Source: Psychrobacillus sp. FSL K6-2836
GTDB lineage: Bacteria; Bacillota; Bacilli; Bacillales_A; Planococcaceae
Direction of reading: 5' to 3'
DNA: 64,000 bases
NCBI RefSeq assembly: GCF_038003085.1
Contig: NZ_JBBOOM010000001.1
Span: 3,410,001-3,474,000 of the forward strand
Under the pieces are notes generated by a model. It made no database searches. It saw nothing but the letters and a program-made list of their open reading frames with translations, and was not told the DNA's origin. Shown one piece after another: positions 46,221 through 55,727 of the stretch. Numbering within the stretch: the first letter of the stretch is position 1; each line of letters opens with the position of its first letter. Position numbers and translations under genes: made by a program.

Positions 46221-46980
46221 ATCCAAATTACTTATGGGTAAGAGAACAGGAACAGCTGATTGGTACAATGATTACTGCACCGACTTTTCAAACCTAGAAG
46301 GAAAGAAAGTTAAGACTATTGAAGAAAACGTAGCGGAAAATATAAAATATCATGAATATGATAATGGTTTACTCGTTAAAGAGTATGGTGTGGGCCAAAC
46401 GGTTTTCTATGAAGTTGTTTCCCATATTGAATATAAGAAAGAAGAGACCGTTAAAGTCGACAAACCGAAAGAAAACAAAATACTAGATTCTTTTCAATTT
46501 GGATTAGATATAGCAGGACTTATACCTGGTTTTGGTGAAATAGCAGATGGTGTAAATGGAGCTATCTATACGGCTAGAGGGGATGAATTAAATGCAGCAC
46601 TTTCTTTTTCGGCGATGATTCCTGTTGTAGGTATGGCTAGTACGGGTGGGAAATTAGCAGTAAAAGGAAGTAAGGCAATAGGGGATGCTCAGGATCCGAG
46701 TAAAGTGGTGGATAATGTCATTGACGCACCTAAAAGTAACGACCCATACAATGGTGTGAAGCAAGCATCTGAATTTTTACAATCACAAGGAGTGCCACGT
46801 CAATTTAGAAAGACTACATTAGAATCATTCGAAATTGGTACTATTAAGCTTGACGTAGCTGATTCAAATACTTACGGGTTAAGATTTTATGATGATATTA
46901 ATGCTACTGCAAAAGGTAGATACTTGTTTGAAACATTTTCACTACTATTTAATCCAAATGTCTTTAAAATAATCATATAA
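46190..46980 (+). pseudogene. LXG toxin fragment 3 with truncated tip
   Basis: Starts in sequence homologous to the LXG gene at about 39400 (TELFPKVFL), with a one-base loss near 46297 in the LEGKKVKTIEEN region. The pre-toxin domain is intact (FGLDIAGLIPGFGEIADGVN). The tip (ASEFLQSQGVPRQFRKTTLE, TYGLRFYDDINATAKGRYLF) is of a recurrent LXG tip type but ends abruptly at FNPNVFKIII, probably truncated. No start or ribosome site precedes it. Confidence 0.7.
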
Positions 46981-47229
46981 ATCAATTGTAAGTTAATCTA
47001 TATTAGAAGTAGTAACTAGTTTGAGGGATTATTTATGAAATCGAAGCACAATCCACTAATAAGAAAAGTCATTTGAAAAAGGGAAATTTTACATATATAA
47101 ATTAAAGGGATATATTGCTAAGATTTATAAAGTCATGTAAACATGGAAAGTACTTTAAAGACAAAATAAAGTAAGTTTCGCTAACTAAGTATAACAATGA
47201 GGAGAGAACAACCGTGAAAAAAAACAAGT

Positions 47230-47823
47230 TTGAAAAAAATGATTATCAGTGGGGTGCTTGCACTAAGCTGTCTATTAACAGCTACAACAGGAACATTGGC
47301 AAATGAGAAGTCAAGCGATAAAATTATGGTTTGGGATGGCGCAGAAGTAGTCAAGAACCAAACAGGTAAAATGACATTCACTAAAGATGTGAAAGTTTAC
47401 AAGAAAGACGATGAAGGTAATTTTGTATCGCTGGTTGTTCCAAAAGGCAACTTCTTTAGAGTGTACGACATTGAAAAATACAATGGCGAAAGGTACTACA
47501 ATATGAGTTCAGGGTATCGTGTAAAGGCAACAAAAATGGTAGTTTTCAAAGAAGTACCATTAGAAATAAGACGTAGCTTTTATGAAAATCCTGTATCTAT
47601 TAATATTAGTCGTAATCCAGTTATCGTAAATTATAATAATGCAGATGCTAATACTTTTGATGTTCCACGTACTGAATATTTAAAGTATGGTGAAATTATA
47701 AGTACAAAAGGTACTACTTGGTTCGACACACCACAGGGCAGTGGTGATAGTGCTGAAGGGTATGAAATAGTAGATACAACCAATATTAAGCTAGTTGAAG
47801 CTAGTGAATTAAAATTAAAGTAA
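47230..47823 (+). CDS. Secreted protein, paralogue 1
   Basis: A 197-residue protein with a Sec signal peptide (KKMIISGVLALSCLLTATTG, cleavage near LANEKS). The mature part (KIMVWDGAEVVKNQTGKMTF, KKDDEGNFVSLVVPKGNFF, YNMSSGYRVKATKM) follows the same SH3-like plan as the next two genes but has a different C-terminal part. The start is unclear: TTG at 47230 is used here without ribosome site, while GAGGAG and a GTG at 47213 lie upstream in another frame, so a small frameshift in the A-rich start is possible. The function is unknown. Confidence 0.65.
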   Translation: MKKMIISGVLALSCLLTATTGTLANEKSSDKIMVWDGAEVVKNQTGKMTFTKDVKVYKKDDEGNFVSLVVPKGNFFRVYDIEKYNGERYYNMSSGYRVKATKMVVFKEVPLEIRRSFYENPVSINISRNPVIVNYNNADANTFDVPRTEYLKYGEIISTKGTTWFDTPQGSGDSAEGYEIVDTTNIKLVEASELKLK

Positions 47824-47938
47824 TAATAAAACCACTGTTTTAATAAGTACTCAAAGGCAACCAACCTGAGATGAATCAAATACGAAACCTTTAGATTATA
47901 TAGAATAAGACTCTACAACTTAAGGGAGATGCACATAA

Positions 47939-48637
47939 ATGAAAAAACGTACAATAGGAGCAGGAGTTTTAATAGCAATGATGCTAATTTCACCAGTCGC
48001 AGGGAACACTGCGGAAGCATCATCTTTAGCAAATGCATCAACTCAACAAACAACACAAAAGTTCATGTGGGGAGCAAACGAACTGGGTGATACTCAAATT
48101 GGTAGAATCACATTCCTAAAAGACACTAAGCTTTATAAACGAGGCGCTGACAATGTACCGCAGTTCCATTTGAATGCTAAGAAGGGTTCTATGTGGCGAG
48201 TGCATAAAATTACTAACGAAGGTGGTAAGAACATCTACGACTTAGGTGGTGTTCGAGTACAACAGTCAAACCTTTCTGAATTCGAGTCAGCACCTACGGC
48301 TCTAATTGAGAAACAAGTAAAAGAGAATGGTGCACACATCTGGTGGGACAGAACATATGGCTTCGACTATCCTCAAGTTAGAAGACTTGCAAGTAAAGAT
48401 GCTGAGGAAAATATTAACAAGAATATTCGAAAACATGTTATCCGTATTGCAATGATCCATGGTATCTGGAATGGTTCACAAGAATTTAGTGTACTGGAGA
48501 ATAGGGATAATCGTCTATTAATAGTATTTAGTATTTCATATACGGATACTGAGGGTGAGGGAGGAATTGTAAATCAAAACGGAACAATGATATATGATGT
48601 AACAACTGGCATGATAATTGAAGAAAAGATCGAATGA
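47939..48637 (+). CDS. Secreted protein, paralogue 2
   Basis: A 232-residue protein with a clear signal peptide (RTIGAGVLIAMMLISPVAG, cleavage near AEA). The mature domain starts KFMWGANELGDTQIGRITFL, then AKKGSMWRVHKI and YDLGGVRVQQSNLSEFE, an SH3-like pattern. The C-terminal domain (FSVLENRDNRLLIVFSISYT) is shared with paralogue 3. AAGGGAG lies upstream, and a terminator follows. It is probably extracellular or cell-wall attached; the function is unknown. It is not a known toxin by motif. Confidence 0.8.
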   Translation: MKKRTIGAGVLIAMMLISPVAGNTAEASSLANASTQQTTQKFMWGANELGDTQIGRITFLKDTKLYKRGADNVPQFHLNAKKGSMWRVHKITNEGGKNIYDLGGVRVQQSNLSEFESAPTALIEKQVKENGAHIWWDRTYGFDYPQVRRLASKDAEENINKNIRKHVIRIAMIHGIWNGSQEFSVLENRDNRLLIVFSISYTDTEGEGGIVNQNGTMIYDVTTGMIIEEKIE

Positions 48638-48643
48638 ATTTTT

Positions 48644-48670
48644 AAAAGGGGTGCTTGACATCCCTTTTTT
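48644..48670 (+). terminator. Terminator after secreted paralogue 2
   Basis: AAGGGGTG/CATCCCTT with a 5-base loop CTTGA is followed by TTTT. Confidence 0.8.
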
Positions 48671-48730
48671 AATAGAGTTATAGACATCCGTTATACTAGT
48701 ATGTAATTCAACTAAGGGAGAGGCACACAA

Positions 48731-49429
48731 ATGAAAAAATGTACAATAGGTGCAGGAATCCTAACAGCAATGATGTTGTTCTCACCAATCGCAGGAGATT
48801 ATACAGAAGCATCCACACAAACTACTCAGCAAGACACACAGAAGGTTATGTGGGGTAAGAACGAATTATCTCAAACACAGATCGGTAGAATCGTATTCTC
48901 CAAAGATGTGAAGATTTATAAGAGAGGCACTGATGGAAAAGTATCATTCCATATGAATGCTAAGAAAGGCTCAATGTGGCGTGTACACAAGATCACTACA
49001 GAAGGTAACATGAATGTATATGATCTAGGTGGAGGCGTTCGTGTTAAGCAGTCTAATCTATCTACATACGAAAAAGCGCCATCTGATTTAATTGCGAAGC
49101 AAATGAAACAGAATAACAATGGAGCGTTCCTTACGTGGGAAGAAAGAGGTATGAATCATGGTGTATTTAAGCATCCGTATATTCATAAGCTTGCAAACGA
49201 ATCTGTAAAGAACAAAATCAATGAGGTTATTAGAATGAGCTTTTCCCCAGATATCGGTGAGCCAGATGTATCTAATATCACCTATCTTGTATTAGAAAAT
49301 GCAAATAATAGATTAGTAATAGAAAGAGGTGCTACATATACGGCATATGAAACAGGAGATTCAAATAGAAGCTATATGAGATTTACGTTTGATTTAACAA
49401 CTGGAGAGTATACTGGGGAATACTGGTAA
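48731..49429 (+). CDS. Secreted protein, paralogue 3
   Basis: A 232-residue protein closely related to the previous one: signal peptide (TIGAGILTAMMLFSPIAG), then KVMWGKNELSQTQIGRIVF, AKKGSMWRVHKI, YDLGGGVRVKQSNLSTYEK and a C-terminal TYLVLENANNRLVIERGATY-type part. The upstream site (AAGGGAGAGG) and downstream hairpin match those of paralogue 2, so the unit gene plus terminator was duplicated in tandem. Confidence 0.8.
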   Translation: MKKCTIGAGILTAMMLFSPIAGDYTEASTQTTQQDTQKVMWGKNELSQTQIGRIVFSKDVKIYKRGTDGKVSFHMNAKKGSMWRVHKITTEGNMNVYDLGGGVRVKQSNLSTYEKAPSDLIAKQMKQNNNGAFLTWEERGMNHGVFKHPYIHKLANESVKNKINEVIRMSFSPDIGEPDVSNITYLVLENANNRLVIERGATYTAYETGDSNRSYMRFTFDLTTGEYTGEYW

Positions 49430-49456
49430 GTTTATCGATAATTAATTAACTTTTTA

Positions 49457-49486
49457 AAATGGGATGCTTGACATCCCTTTTTTTAT
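49457..49486 (+). terminator. Terminator after secreted paralogue 3
   Basis: AAATGGGATG/CATCCCTTT with the same CTTGA loop as the previous unit is followed by seven T. Confidence 0.85.
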
Positions 49487-50314
49487 GTTTACTGGGAAAA
49501 AGTGTCCCATTCCAGACACTATTACCTACGACACTTACTCTACACGATATTTACAGATCCGACTCCATAAAATGATGATATAAGCCTCTCATGAGTCTCA
49601 AGGATTGACCCTAATTCCTTTCTTCACATCATCCTGTGCAATGGCATCTGAGTCAATCTGAGGCGACTCTAGACAATGCTTAGTTGGTCTACAAGATCTA
49701 GAAAGACGATGAAAAGCTGACTACGACATTATCGTACTCTGGTCAAAACCGTGAAATGTGGTTCTTAACAGAAGATGTAATGTAAGTGGACAAGATGCCT
49801 AATTAGAAATAGTGAAAGAAAAAACCATAGTTACGATGGATAACAGCGATCAAGTCCAAATTTGCACCCATCAAATTTCTTGTTATTTTGAATGAAGCGA
49901 ACATAGAAGTAAAATTAGCGTTAGTTCGAGATGCGAAATATTGGTATATATTAGAGCCAGAATATGATGAAATGGTTGCGAATTTAATTATTATATTACT
50001 ACAATCATTGGAATTGAAGGATGAAGCAATAAGAGTATCTTCAAAGTTTTAGTTAATTACTTTTAAAACGAATGAATATTGGACCATTGAAATAGTCAAC
50101 GAGAAGTAAATGCAAACCTTACCTTATAGAAAAGTTGTCTTTCATATATCTTCATTTGAAGGTTATATATAATTATTGAGATACCTTACCTGTGTCAGAA
50201 ACATCCACGTTTGTTTCTAACACAGGGAAAAAATTTAAGTTACTTTGCACGGGTACCAGATGCGACCAGGAATCGCTGGAAAGTATGAATGGTCTCCCAC
50301 CTGGCACCCTTATT
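49487..50314. other. Gene-poor stretch with a gene tail and a palindromic repeat
   Basis: About 830 bases. Between 49864 and 50052 a plus-strand frame without start reads ILNEANIEVKLALVRDAKYW, then YILEPEYDEMVANLIII, and ends in TAG; it looks like the C-terminal end of a lost gene. The remainder shows broken fragments only. The palindromic repeat at 50189-50227 is listed separately. Confidence 0.5.
50189..50227. repeat. Dispersed palindrome, copy A
   Basis: CCTGTGTCAGAAAC and GTTTCTAACACAGG form a 14-bp stem with one mismatch. It is the same family as the copies at 51258, 53619 and 63115. Confidence 0.8.
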
Positions 50315-51124
50315 TCATATTAGCTCGTAATTCTCCGGAATATAAAAATTTTCTACTGGAACGTCAAAATACATAAACATATCCTTAAAATATGTCTCAT
50401 CGATTAATTTGCGAAGCACGCCTTTGTAATAACCAGGCAAGTTACGTATTTGTTTTCGCTTGGTTGCCATCACTGTAATTTTCAGCGCACGATAGGCTAG
50501 GTCGTTAAAAATTTCTCCATCATCTTTGTAAATATCAAAACGCAGCATTTCACTTGATAAAGACCGGTGAATGCCGTAAAAATCGCGTGCTTTTTTTGTT
50601 TCTCCAATTGTATTTGAAAGCAATTCTTTCATTCTGCTAAATAGACTTGTGGATAACTTTTTCGATTCCATAGGAGACGTGTTAGTAAGATCTTTTAAAG
50701 AAGATTTTAAGAATAACGGTTCTTTCTCAGAAATTGGCTCATTTCCCTCGTCGTCATGCGGGTTGTCCGCATCTTCTCGACTGTTCAAACTCCCCTGATC
50801 ATCGAAAGGTAAAATAATATAAATGTTCGCACCAAGCCCACTCATGACAGGGCGTACATAGTGAATGCGTTGAATAATGCCAAGCTGTTCGAGCTTTCGT
50901 ATCGCTCGACGAACAGTCGCATTCGATTTGCCGATCGCTGTTTCAATCGTTGCGTGTTTTAAATGGGCAGCTCCATATTTCACCGAATACCTTCGGATTA
51001 CATCGAGCACCAGTTGATCTGTTTTGTTTAGCTCATATCGATGGAATGCGCAATGTTTTGCAACAGCCTCATCCATCTCTGCTATTGAATTGAAACGAGC
51101 GTGCTTTTGTAAGTAGTGAGTCAT
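50315..51124 (-). CDS. Helix-turn-helix DNA-binding protein
   Basis: A 269-residue cytoplasmic protein. Residues about 30-105 form a winged helix-turn-helix (NKTDQLVLDVIRRYSVKYG, ETAIGKSNATVRRAIRKLEQ, LGIIQRIHYV), like the MarR/phage-replisome-organiser style domains. A polar, probably disordered linker (REDADNPHDDEGNEPISEK) and a helical C-terminal domain (FYGIHRSLSSEML, KQIRNLPGYYKGVLRKLIDE) follow. AAGGGGG precedes the ATG. It resembles proteins often annotated in Bacillales as helix-turn-helix protein of unknown role. It is a single gene between palindromic repeats. Confidence 0.75.
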   Translation of the reverse strand: MTHYLQKHARFNSIAEMDEAVAKHCAFHRYELNKTDQLVLDVIRRYSVKYGAAHLKHATIETAIGKSNATVRRAIRKLEQLGIIQRIHYVRPVMSGLGANIYIILPFDDQGSLNSREDADNPHDDEGNEPISEKEPLFLKSSLKDLTNTSPMESKKLSTSLFSRMKELLSNTIGETKKARDFYGIHRSLSSEMLRFDIYKDDGEIFNDLAYRALKITVMATKRKQIRNLPGYYKGVLRKLIDETYFKDMFMYFDVPVENFYIPENYELI

Positions 51125-51257
51125 TAGAATTCCCCCTTTTCTTTCTATATAGAAAGAAGTGGTCGAAAAGTGGACAGGGGATGGAAAAGTTTTATGTGTC
51201 GTGTGTTAGAATCGCCATTAAAACAGGAATAAAGAATTACAGGAATTGAAGTACCTT

Positions 51258-51333
51258 CCCTGCGTCAGAAACATTCAAGTTTATTCAAACAAACGTGAAT
51301 GTTGTGATTTCCACGTTTGTTTCTAACACAGGG
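51258..51333. repeat. Dispersed palindrome, copy B (long form)
   Basis: The outer arms CCCTGCGTCAGAAAC and GTTTCTAACACAGGG enclose an inner inverted pair AACAAACGTG/CACGTTTGTT around AATGTTGTGATTTC. Confidence 0.8.
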
Positions 51334-51410
51334 AACTATTGACTTTGTACATACATATTTATACAATTGTAACTCGACTGAAATTTTAGAAAGTTGGGGG
51401 GAGTATCATA

Positions 51411-53507
51411 ATGAGCACTATATATGAAGAGGAATTTAAGAGATTGCTAGAGGTTTTATCTACACTGGATGACCGAATACACAAGCTAGAAAGTATTCCA
51501 GTTTATCATGGAGATAACTATACCGAGCAAGTTCTTGAAAGTATGAGGGAGTTAAATCGGCAAAACTTACGAATTGGTGTACAGGAGCCATACTTTGGTC
51601 GGTTAGATTTTAAGGAGGATGGCCATTTAGAGCCAAATTCATTATATATTGGGAAAGTCGGTGTTTCTGATGAGGAAGCGAAGAAACCAATAGTTATTGA
51701 TTGGCGTGCACCAGTTGCGAGTATGTTTTATTCCTTCAATGGTGGTGAAGAACCGGCATTTTATCAATCGCCTGATGGATTGGTAGAGGGAGAAGTCTAT
51801 TTAAAAAGAAACATAGCCATTCGTAAAAGAGAGCTAGAGCGTGTTGTTGATACGTATGTAAAAGGAAGCGAAGATGTATCCCTAACAGATGAATTTCTCT
51901 TGTACCGATTAGGTGAAAATAAAGATAATAAATTAAAAGATATCGTTTCAACGATACAATCTGAGCAAAATGAAATTATCCGAGCTGAGAAGAATATACC
52001 GTTATTAATCCAAGGGGTTGCAGGGAGTGGGAAAACAACTGTCGCTTTACATCGCCTTGCTTTTTTAATATATGAATATCGTGAACAGCTACAAGCAGAT
52101 AGAATGATTATTTTCGCTCCAAATAGTTTGTTTTTAGATTATATTTCTGGTGTACTTCCTGAACTGGGAGTAGGTAATATTAAACAAACTACTTTTCCTG
52201 AGTGGGGTTTAAGCCTTTTAGATAATACGGTGAAACTAAAACAACCAGAAGAAAAGTTGAAAGAAGCTTTTTCAATTAATCGTGACAATAATAAAGTTAT
52301 GCAGGGTAAATTAAAGGGGTCAATAAAGTTTAAATCATTTATCGAAAAAAGTCTCATGCAATTTGAAGAAAATCTAGTACCAACAACTAATTTAGAACTA
52401 TGGGATCAAGCTGTGATAACAGTAGATGAAATTAAGAAGTGGTTATTGGTTGAATATAAGCATTATCCATTAACAAAGCGCAGGGAACGATTAGTTGCAC
52501 GAATCAAGCGTTGGATAGAGATAGAACTTAAAAAGGTCGAAGGAACAAATGAGAAAAAGCTAGTGAAAAAAGAGGCTAATATAAGATTAAATGCATATAT
52601 GAAGTTTTGGCCGAAAATGAGCGCTTTATCATTTTATACATCCTTGATGAAACGAAAAGAAATAGTAGAACTATTGCCGGAAGCGCTTGTACGAGAAACA
52701 GAAAAGAATTGCCAAAAGAAAGAAGTAAATGTAGAAGATTTAGCGCCACTCCTATATATTCATCACCAGTTAATAGGAATAGAAGGCAAACAAAAATTTC
52801 ATCATGTTGTCATCGACGAAGCACAAGACTTTTCACCATTTCAAATTTATGTTTTAAAAGAGATTACACTGGGAAATTCTTTTACCATTTTGGGCGATTT
52901 ATCTCAGGCAATTTATAATTATCAAGGTATTGAGGATTGGAATGACTTTAAAGAAGTGTTTCAAGAGACTGGTTATTATGAACTGACGAGAAGTTACCGT
53001 TCTACAAAGGAAATTATCGAATTTGCCAATGAGGTTATTAAGCAGGCGGAAGTTCCAGTAGGTCTTGCAACACCAGTTTTTCGCAGTGGTCAAAAAGTGA
53101 AAGTGATTGCTACGGATGATCAAATTACCGAAATCGTGAAGGTATTACAAGATTTACAAAAAGGAAATCACAAGACGATTGCGATTATAGGTAGAACAGA
53201 TGCTGAATGTCATTCGATACATGAAAAGTTACTAACTGCAGGGATTAATGCGAACGTCATTGAAGCAAATCAAAGTAAATACGCTGGTGGTATTTCAGTA
53301 GTTCCTGTGTATTTAGCTAAAGGATTGGAATTTGATGCAGTGCTACTTATCGATGTGGATGCAAGTCACTATAAAGAATCAAAGTATGATGCTAAATTAT
53401 TATATGTAGGATGCACGAGGTCTCTCCACGATTTACGTATTTTCTATTCCGGTGAAGCTTCACCATTAATTCAAGGAATTCCAGAAGAATTTTATGAAAG
53501 TAAATAA
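51411..53507 (+). CDS. helD: HelD-like UvrD-family helicase
   Basis: Superfamily 1 ATPase that in Bacillus subtilis releases stalled RNA polymerase. The 698 residues are somewhat shorter than the about 770 of B. subtilis HelD. An N-terminal coiled-coil arm is followed by FGRLDF, YIGKVG, IDWRAPVASMFYS, Walker A GVAGSGKTTVALHR (about residue 204), IIFAPNSLFLDYIS, DEAQDFSPFQ, RSYRSTKEIIEFAN, AKGLEFDAVLLIDVD and LYVGCTRS. ATG with a GGGGGGAG site. It is a monocistronic gene. Confidence 0.9.
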   Translation: MSTIYEEEFKRLLEVLSTLDDRIHKLESIPVYHGDNYTEQVLESMRELNRQNLRIGVQEPYFGRLDFKEDGHLEPNSLYIGKVGVSDEEAKKPIVIDWRAPVASMFYSFNGGEEPAFYQSPDGLVEGEVYLKRNIAIRKRELERVVDTYVKGSEDVSLTDEFLLYRLGENKDNKLKDIVSTIQSEQNEIIRAEKNIPLLIQGVAGSGKTTVALHRLAFLIYEYREQLQADRMIIFAPNSLFLDYISGVLPELGVGNIKQTTFPEWGLSLLDNTVKLKQPEEKLKEAFSINRDNNKVMQGKLKGSIKFKSFIEKSLMQFEENLVPTTNLELWDQAVITVDEIKKWLLVEYKHYPLTKRRERLVARIKRWIEIELKKVEGTNEKKLVKKEANIRLNAYMKFWPKMSALSFYTSLMKRKEIVELLPEALVRETEKNCQKKEVNVEDLAPLLYIHHQLIGIEGKQKFHHVVIDEAQDFSPFQIYVLKEITLGNSFTILGDLSQAIYNYQGIEDWNDFKEVFQETGYYELTRSYRSTKEIIEFANEVIKQAEVPVGLATPVFRSGQKVKVIATDDQITEIVKVLQDLQKGNHKTIAIIGRTDAECHSIHEKLLTAGINANVIEANQSKYAGGISVVPVYLAKGLEFDAVLLIDVDASHYKESKYDAKLLYVGCTRSLHDLRIFYSGEASPLIQGIPEEFYESK

Positions 53508-53618
53508 TAGATGTTTGAAGAGGATTACTCAGTGATATGTTAGAGGACCCTCTTTTTTTTGTGAATTTAGCGAGAGTAGTTGGCCTTCTTGGAGAAACTG
53601 TAACTTTTTAAAACCATG

Positions 53619-53672
53619 TCCTTGTGTCAGAAAAATTCATGCTAATTCAAACAAACGTGAATGTTGTGATTT
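53619..53672. repeat. Dispersed palindrome, copy C (left half)
   Basis: TCCTTGTGTCAGAAA and the inner AACAAACGTGAATGTTGTGAT match copy B, but the right arm is absent, so it is a truncated copy. Confidence 0.7.
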
Positions 53673-53792
53673 AAATATATCTTTGCTAAAAGTTCAAGAT
53701 AAACAACGTTAAGGGTAATTGATAGAATTTGAACTCTTATTGGATATCCCTTTACTTAGGTAAAATACATATTATTTATATTAACTTTGTTT

Positions 53793-53831
53793 TAAACCTT
53801 CTGATTCCAATTTGGATTAGGAGGTTTTTTT
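53793..53831 (+). terminator. Terminator-like hairpin before the transporter gene
   Basis: AAACCT(t)CT..CC and GG..AGGAGGTTT pair around AATTT and are followed by seven T. With the shorter GAGGACCCTC-T8 near 53545 it may end the helD transcript; the surroundings hold no gene. Confidence 0.7.
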
Positions 53832-53978
53832 ATGTCCAATATCAGAAAACATGAAGTTTGGGTAAAAACTGACTAAGTTGGTTTAGATAATTATTGAAAA
53901 GAGACAATTAATAAATAATAAAGAACATTTTGGATAGTTTAAGACTAGTATCAATTAATCAACAAGGAGGCTTTTCGA

Positions 53979-55469
53979 TTGGCTTATAACAAAAATCATA
54001 ATAGCCCAAAATTGAAAAGAAAATCGAAACCAAAGTTGAAAAAAGAAGAAATTACAATTGTTGACACGAATTCCGCACGCAAAGCTGTTTTTGCAACTGC
54101 TGTTGGTAATGGAATGGAATGGTTTGATTTTGGAATTTACTCTTATCTAGCTGTTACAATTGGACAAGTATTTTTTCCTGAAGTAAGTGGACCCATGCAA
54201 TTAGTATTTGCTTTTGCAACATTCGCAGTTGCCTTTATTGCTCGACCTATTGGTGGAATTTTCTTTGGGATGCTTGGTGACCGTTTAGGCCGTAAAAAGG
54301 TCTTAGCTATTACCTTGATCATGATGGCTCTGGCCACATTAAGTATAGGTTTGATTCCTGGTCATGCATCTATAGGCTATACTGCCACCGTGCTTTTACT
54401 TATTGCTCGTCTAGTTCAAGGTTTTTCAGCGGGTGGAGAATATTCAGGTGCTATGACGTTTATTGCTGAATCCACGCCTGATAAAAAAAGAGGTTTTATG
54501 TCAAGTGGTCTTGAGGTTGGTACCTTAGTTGGCTATATCGCAGGAGCTGGTCTTGTTACTTTACTCACCTATATTTTAGGGGAGGAAACAATGTTAGAAT
54601 GGGGTTGGCGTATTCCTTTTTTCTTATCTGCCCCTATTGGTTTAATTGGCTTTTATTTGCGAAATAATTTAGAAGAAACACCTGCATTTGAGGCAATGAA
54701 GGAAAGTAAATCTGATGATGATAATGATGAATCAGTAAAGCATATATTACAGTACCATTGGAGAGCAATACTGATCGGTATGTTTGTTGTTTTCTTTTAT
54801 ATTGTTGTAAACTATATTGTTTTATCGTATATGCCATCTCATTTAACTGCTGTTCTGGGTTATGGAGAAACAGAAGGGCTTTTATTAATTGTTATTGTAA
54901 TGGTTATAATGATTCCGATTGTTTTGTTAATGGGCTATTTTAGTGATCGTATTGGAGCAAAGAAGGTAATTCAAGGCGGGTTAATCGGGTTGATCCTTTT
55001 AAGTATACCTGCGTTTAATTTAATCGGTAGTGGAAACACAATACTAGTATTTTTAGGATTAATGATTCTTGGAGTATTTTCCGCTTCTTTTCAGGGAACA
55101 ATGCCAGCGCTATTACCGTCCCTATTTTTTACGAATGTGCGGAATGGGGCATTGGCGATTACTTTTAATATTTCTGCATCAGTGTTCGGTGGCACGACAC
55201 CTTTACTTGTATCTTGGCTAATTAGCAAAACGATGAACCAAATGGTACCTGCCTACTATGTCATATTTGCATCTATTATCGGTATTATTGTTGTAACCAT
55301 ATTTCTTAAAGATACTTCAGGAAAAGCTCTTCGAGGTTCACCGCCAGCGGTTGAAGAGAAAGCTGAAATAAAAGAGATTTTAGAAGAACCAGAAGAAGCA
55401 TTATGGTGGCACGAAGAAAAGAAAGAAATTGAAGAACGTATTGAAGATCGTTCTGAAGATGGAAAGTAA
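53979..55469 (+). CDS. MFS transporter, MHS (ProP/ShiA-like) family
   Basis: A 496-residue inner-membrane carrier with about 12 hydrophobic segments. The family start GNGMEWFDFGIYSYLAVTIG, the loop motif MLGDRLGRKKVL after segment 2-3, RLVQGFSAGGEYSGAMTFIA and the EWGWRIPFFLSAPIGL segment are typical of metabolite:H+ symporters such as proline/betaine permease. The N-terminus is lysine-rich, and the C-terminal tail is long and acidic (AEIKEILEEPEEAL, EIEERIEDRSEDGK), which in ProP-like proteins is involved in osmosensing. TTG start, 8 bases after AAGGAGG. The substrate cannot be read from sequence. Confidence 0.88.
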   Translation: MAYNKNHNSPKLKRKSKPKLKKEEITIVDTNSARKAVFATAVGNGMEWFDFGIYSYLAVTIGQVFFPEVSGPMQLVFAFATFAVAFIARPIGGIFFGMLGDRLGRKKVLAITLIMMALATLSIGLIPGHASIGYTATVLLLIARLVQGFSAGGEYSGAMTFIAESTPDKKRGFMSSGLEVGTLVGYIAGAGLVTLLTYILGEETMLEWGWRIPFFLSAPIGLIGFYLRNNLEETPAFEAMKESKSDDDNDESVKHILQYHWRAILIGMFVVFFYIVVNYIVLSYMPSHLTAVLGYGETEGLLLIVIVMVIMIPIVLLMGYFSDRIGAKKVIQGGLIGLILLSIPAFNLIGSGNTILVFLGLMILGVFSASFQGTMPALLPSLFFTNVRNGALAITFNISASVFGGTTPLLVSWLISKTMNQMVPAYYVIFASIIGIIVVTIFLKDTSGKALRGSPPAVEEKAEIKEILEEPEEALWWHEEKKEIEERIEDRSEDGK

Positions 55470-55533
55470 ATTGAGAAAAAAATGGAATGCTTTGCGTAAA
55501 TATCAATTAGATTCTTCATAACAATATTCAATT

Positions 55534-55570
55534 TAAGGGCACAATTCTATAACTTAATTGTGCTCTTTCT
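55534..55570 (+). terminator. Terminator of the MHS transporter
   Basis: An 11-bp stem GGGCACAATT/AATTGTGCTC-type with a 9-base loop is followed by TTTCTTT. Confidence 0.85.
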
Positions 55571-55616
55571 TTGTGGATAGGACCATTTTGTTGAACAAAA
55601 TTCTTACATTTAACTA

Positions 55617-55659
55617 TAAAAAATAACCCATCCATGAGTTTGCGCTCTGATGGGTTATT
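55617..55659 (-). terminator. Terminator of the prolyl-hydroxylase-like gene
   Basis: AATAACCCATC/GATGGGTTATT with a 16-base loop, followed on the minus strand by TTTTTT. Confidence 0.85.
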
Positions 55660-55727
55660 CACTAATATGCAATCCCCTTGAGGGAACGACGTTGTGATAA
55701 ATCACATTTATATATTAAAGCCCCTCC

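Noticed and set aside
53706-53800. Possible riboswitch before the transporter
   Set aside because: Only a simple hairpin with a T run is seen; no conserved riboswitch core.
54758-54943. Overlapping frame in the MHS transporter
   Set aside because: Shadow frame within a clear membrane protein gene.
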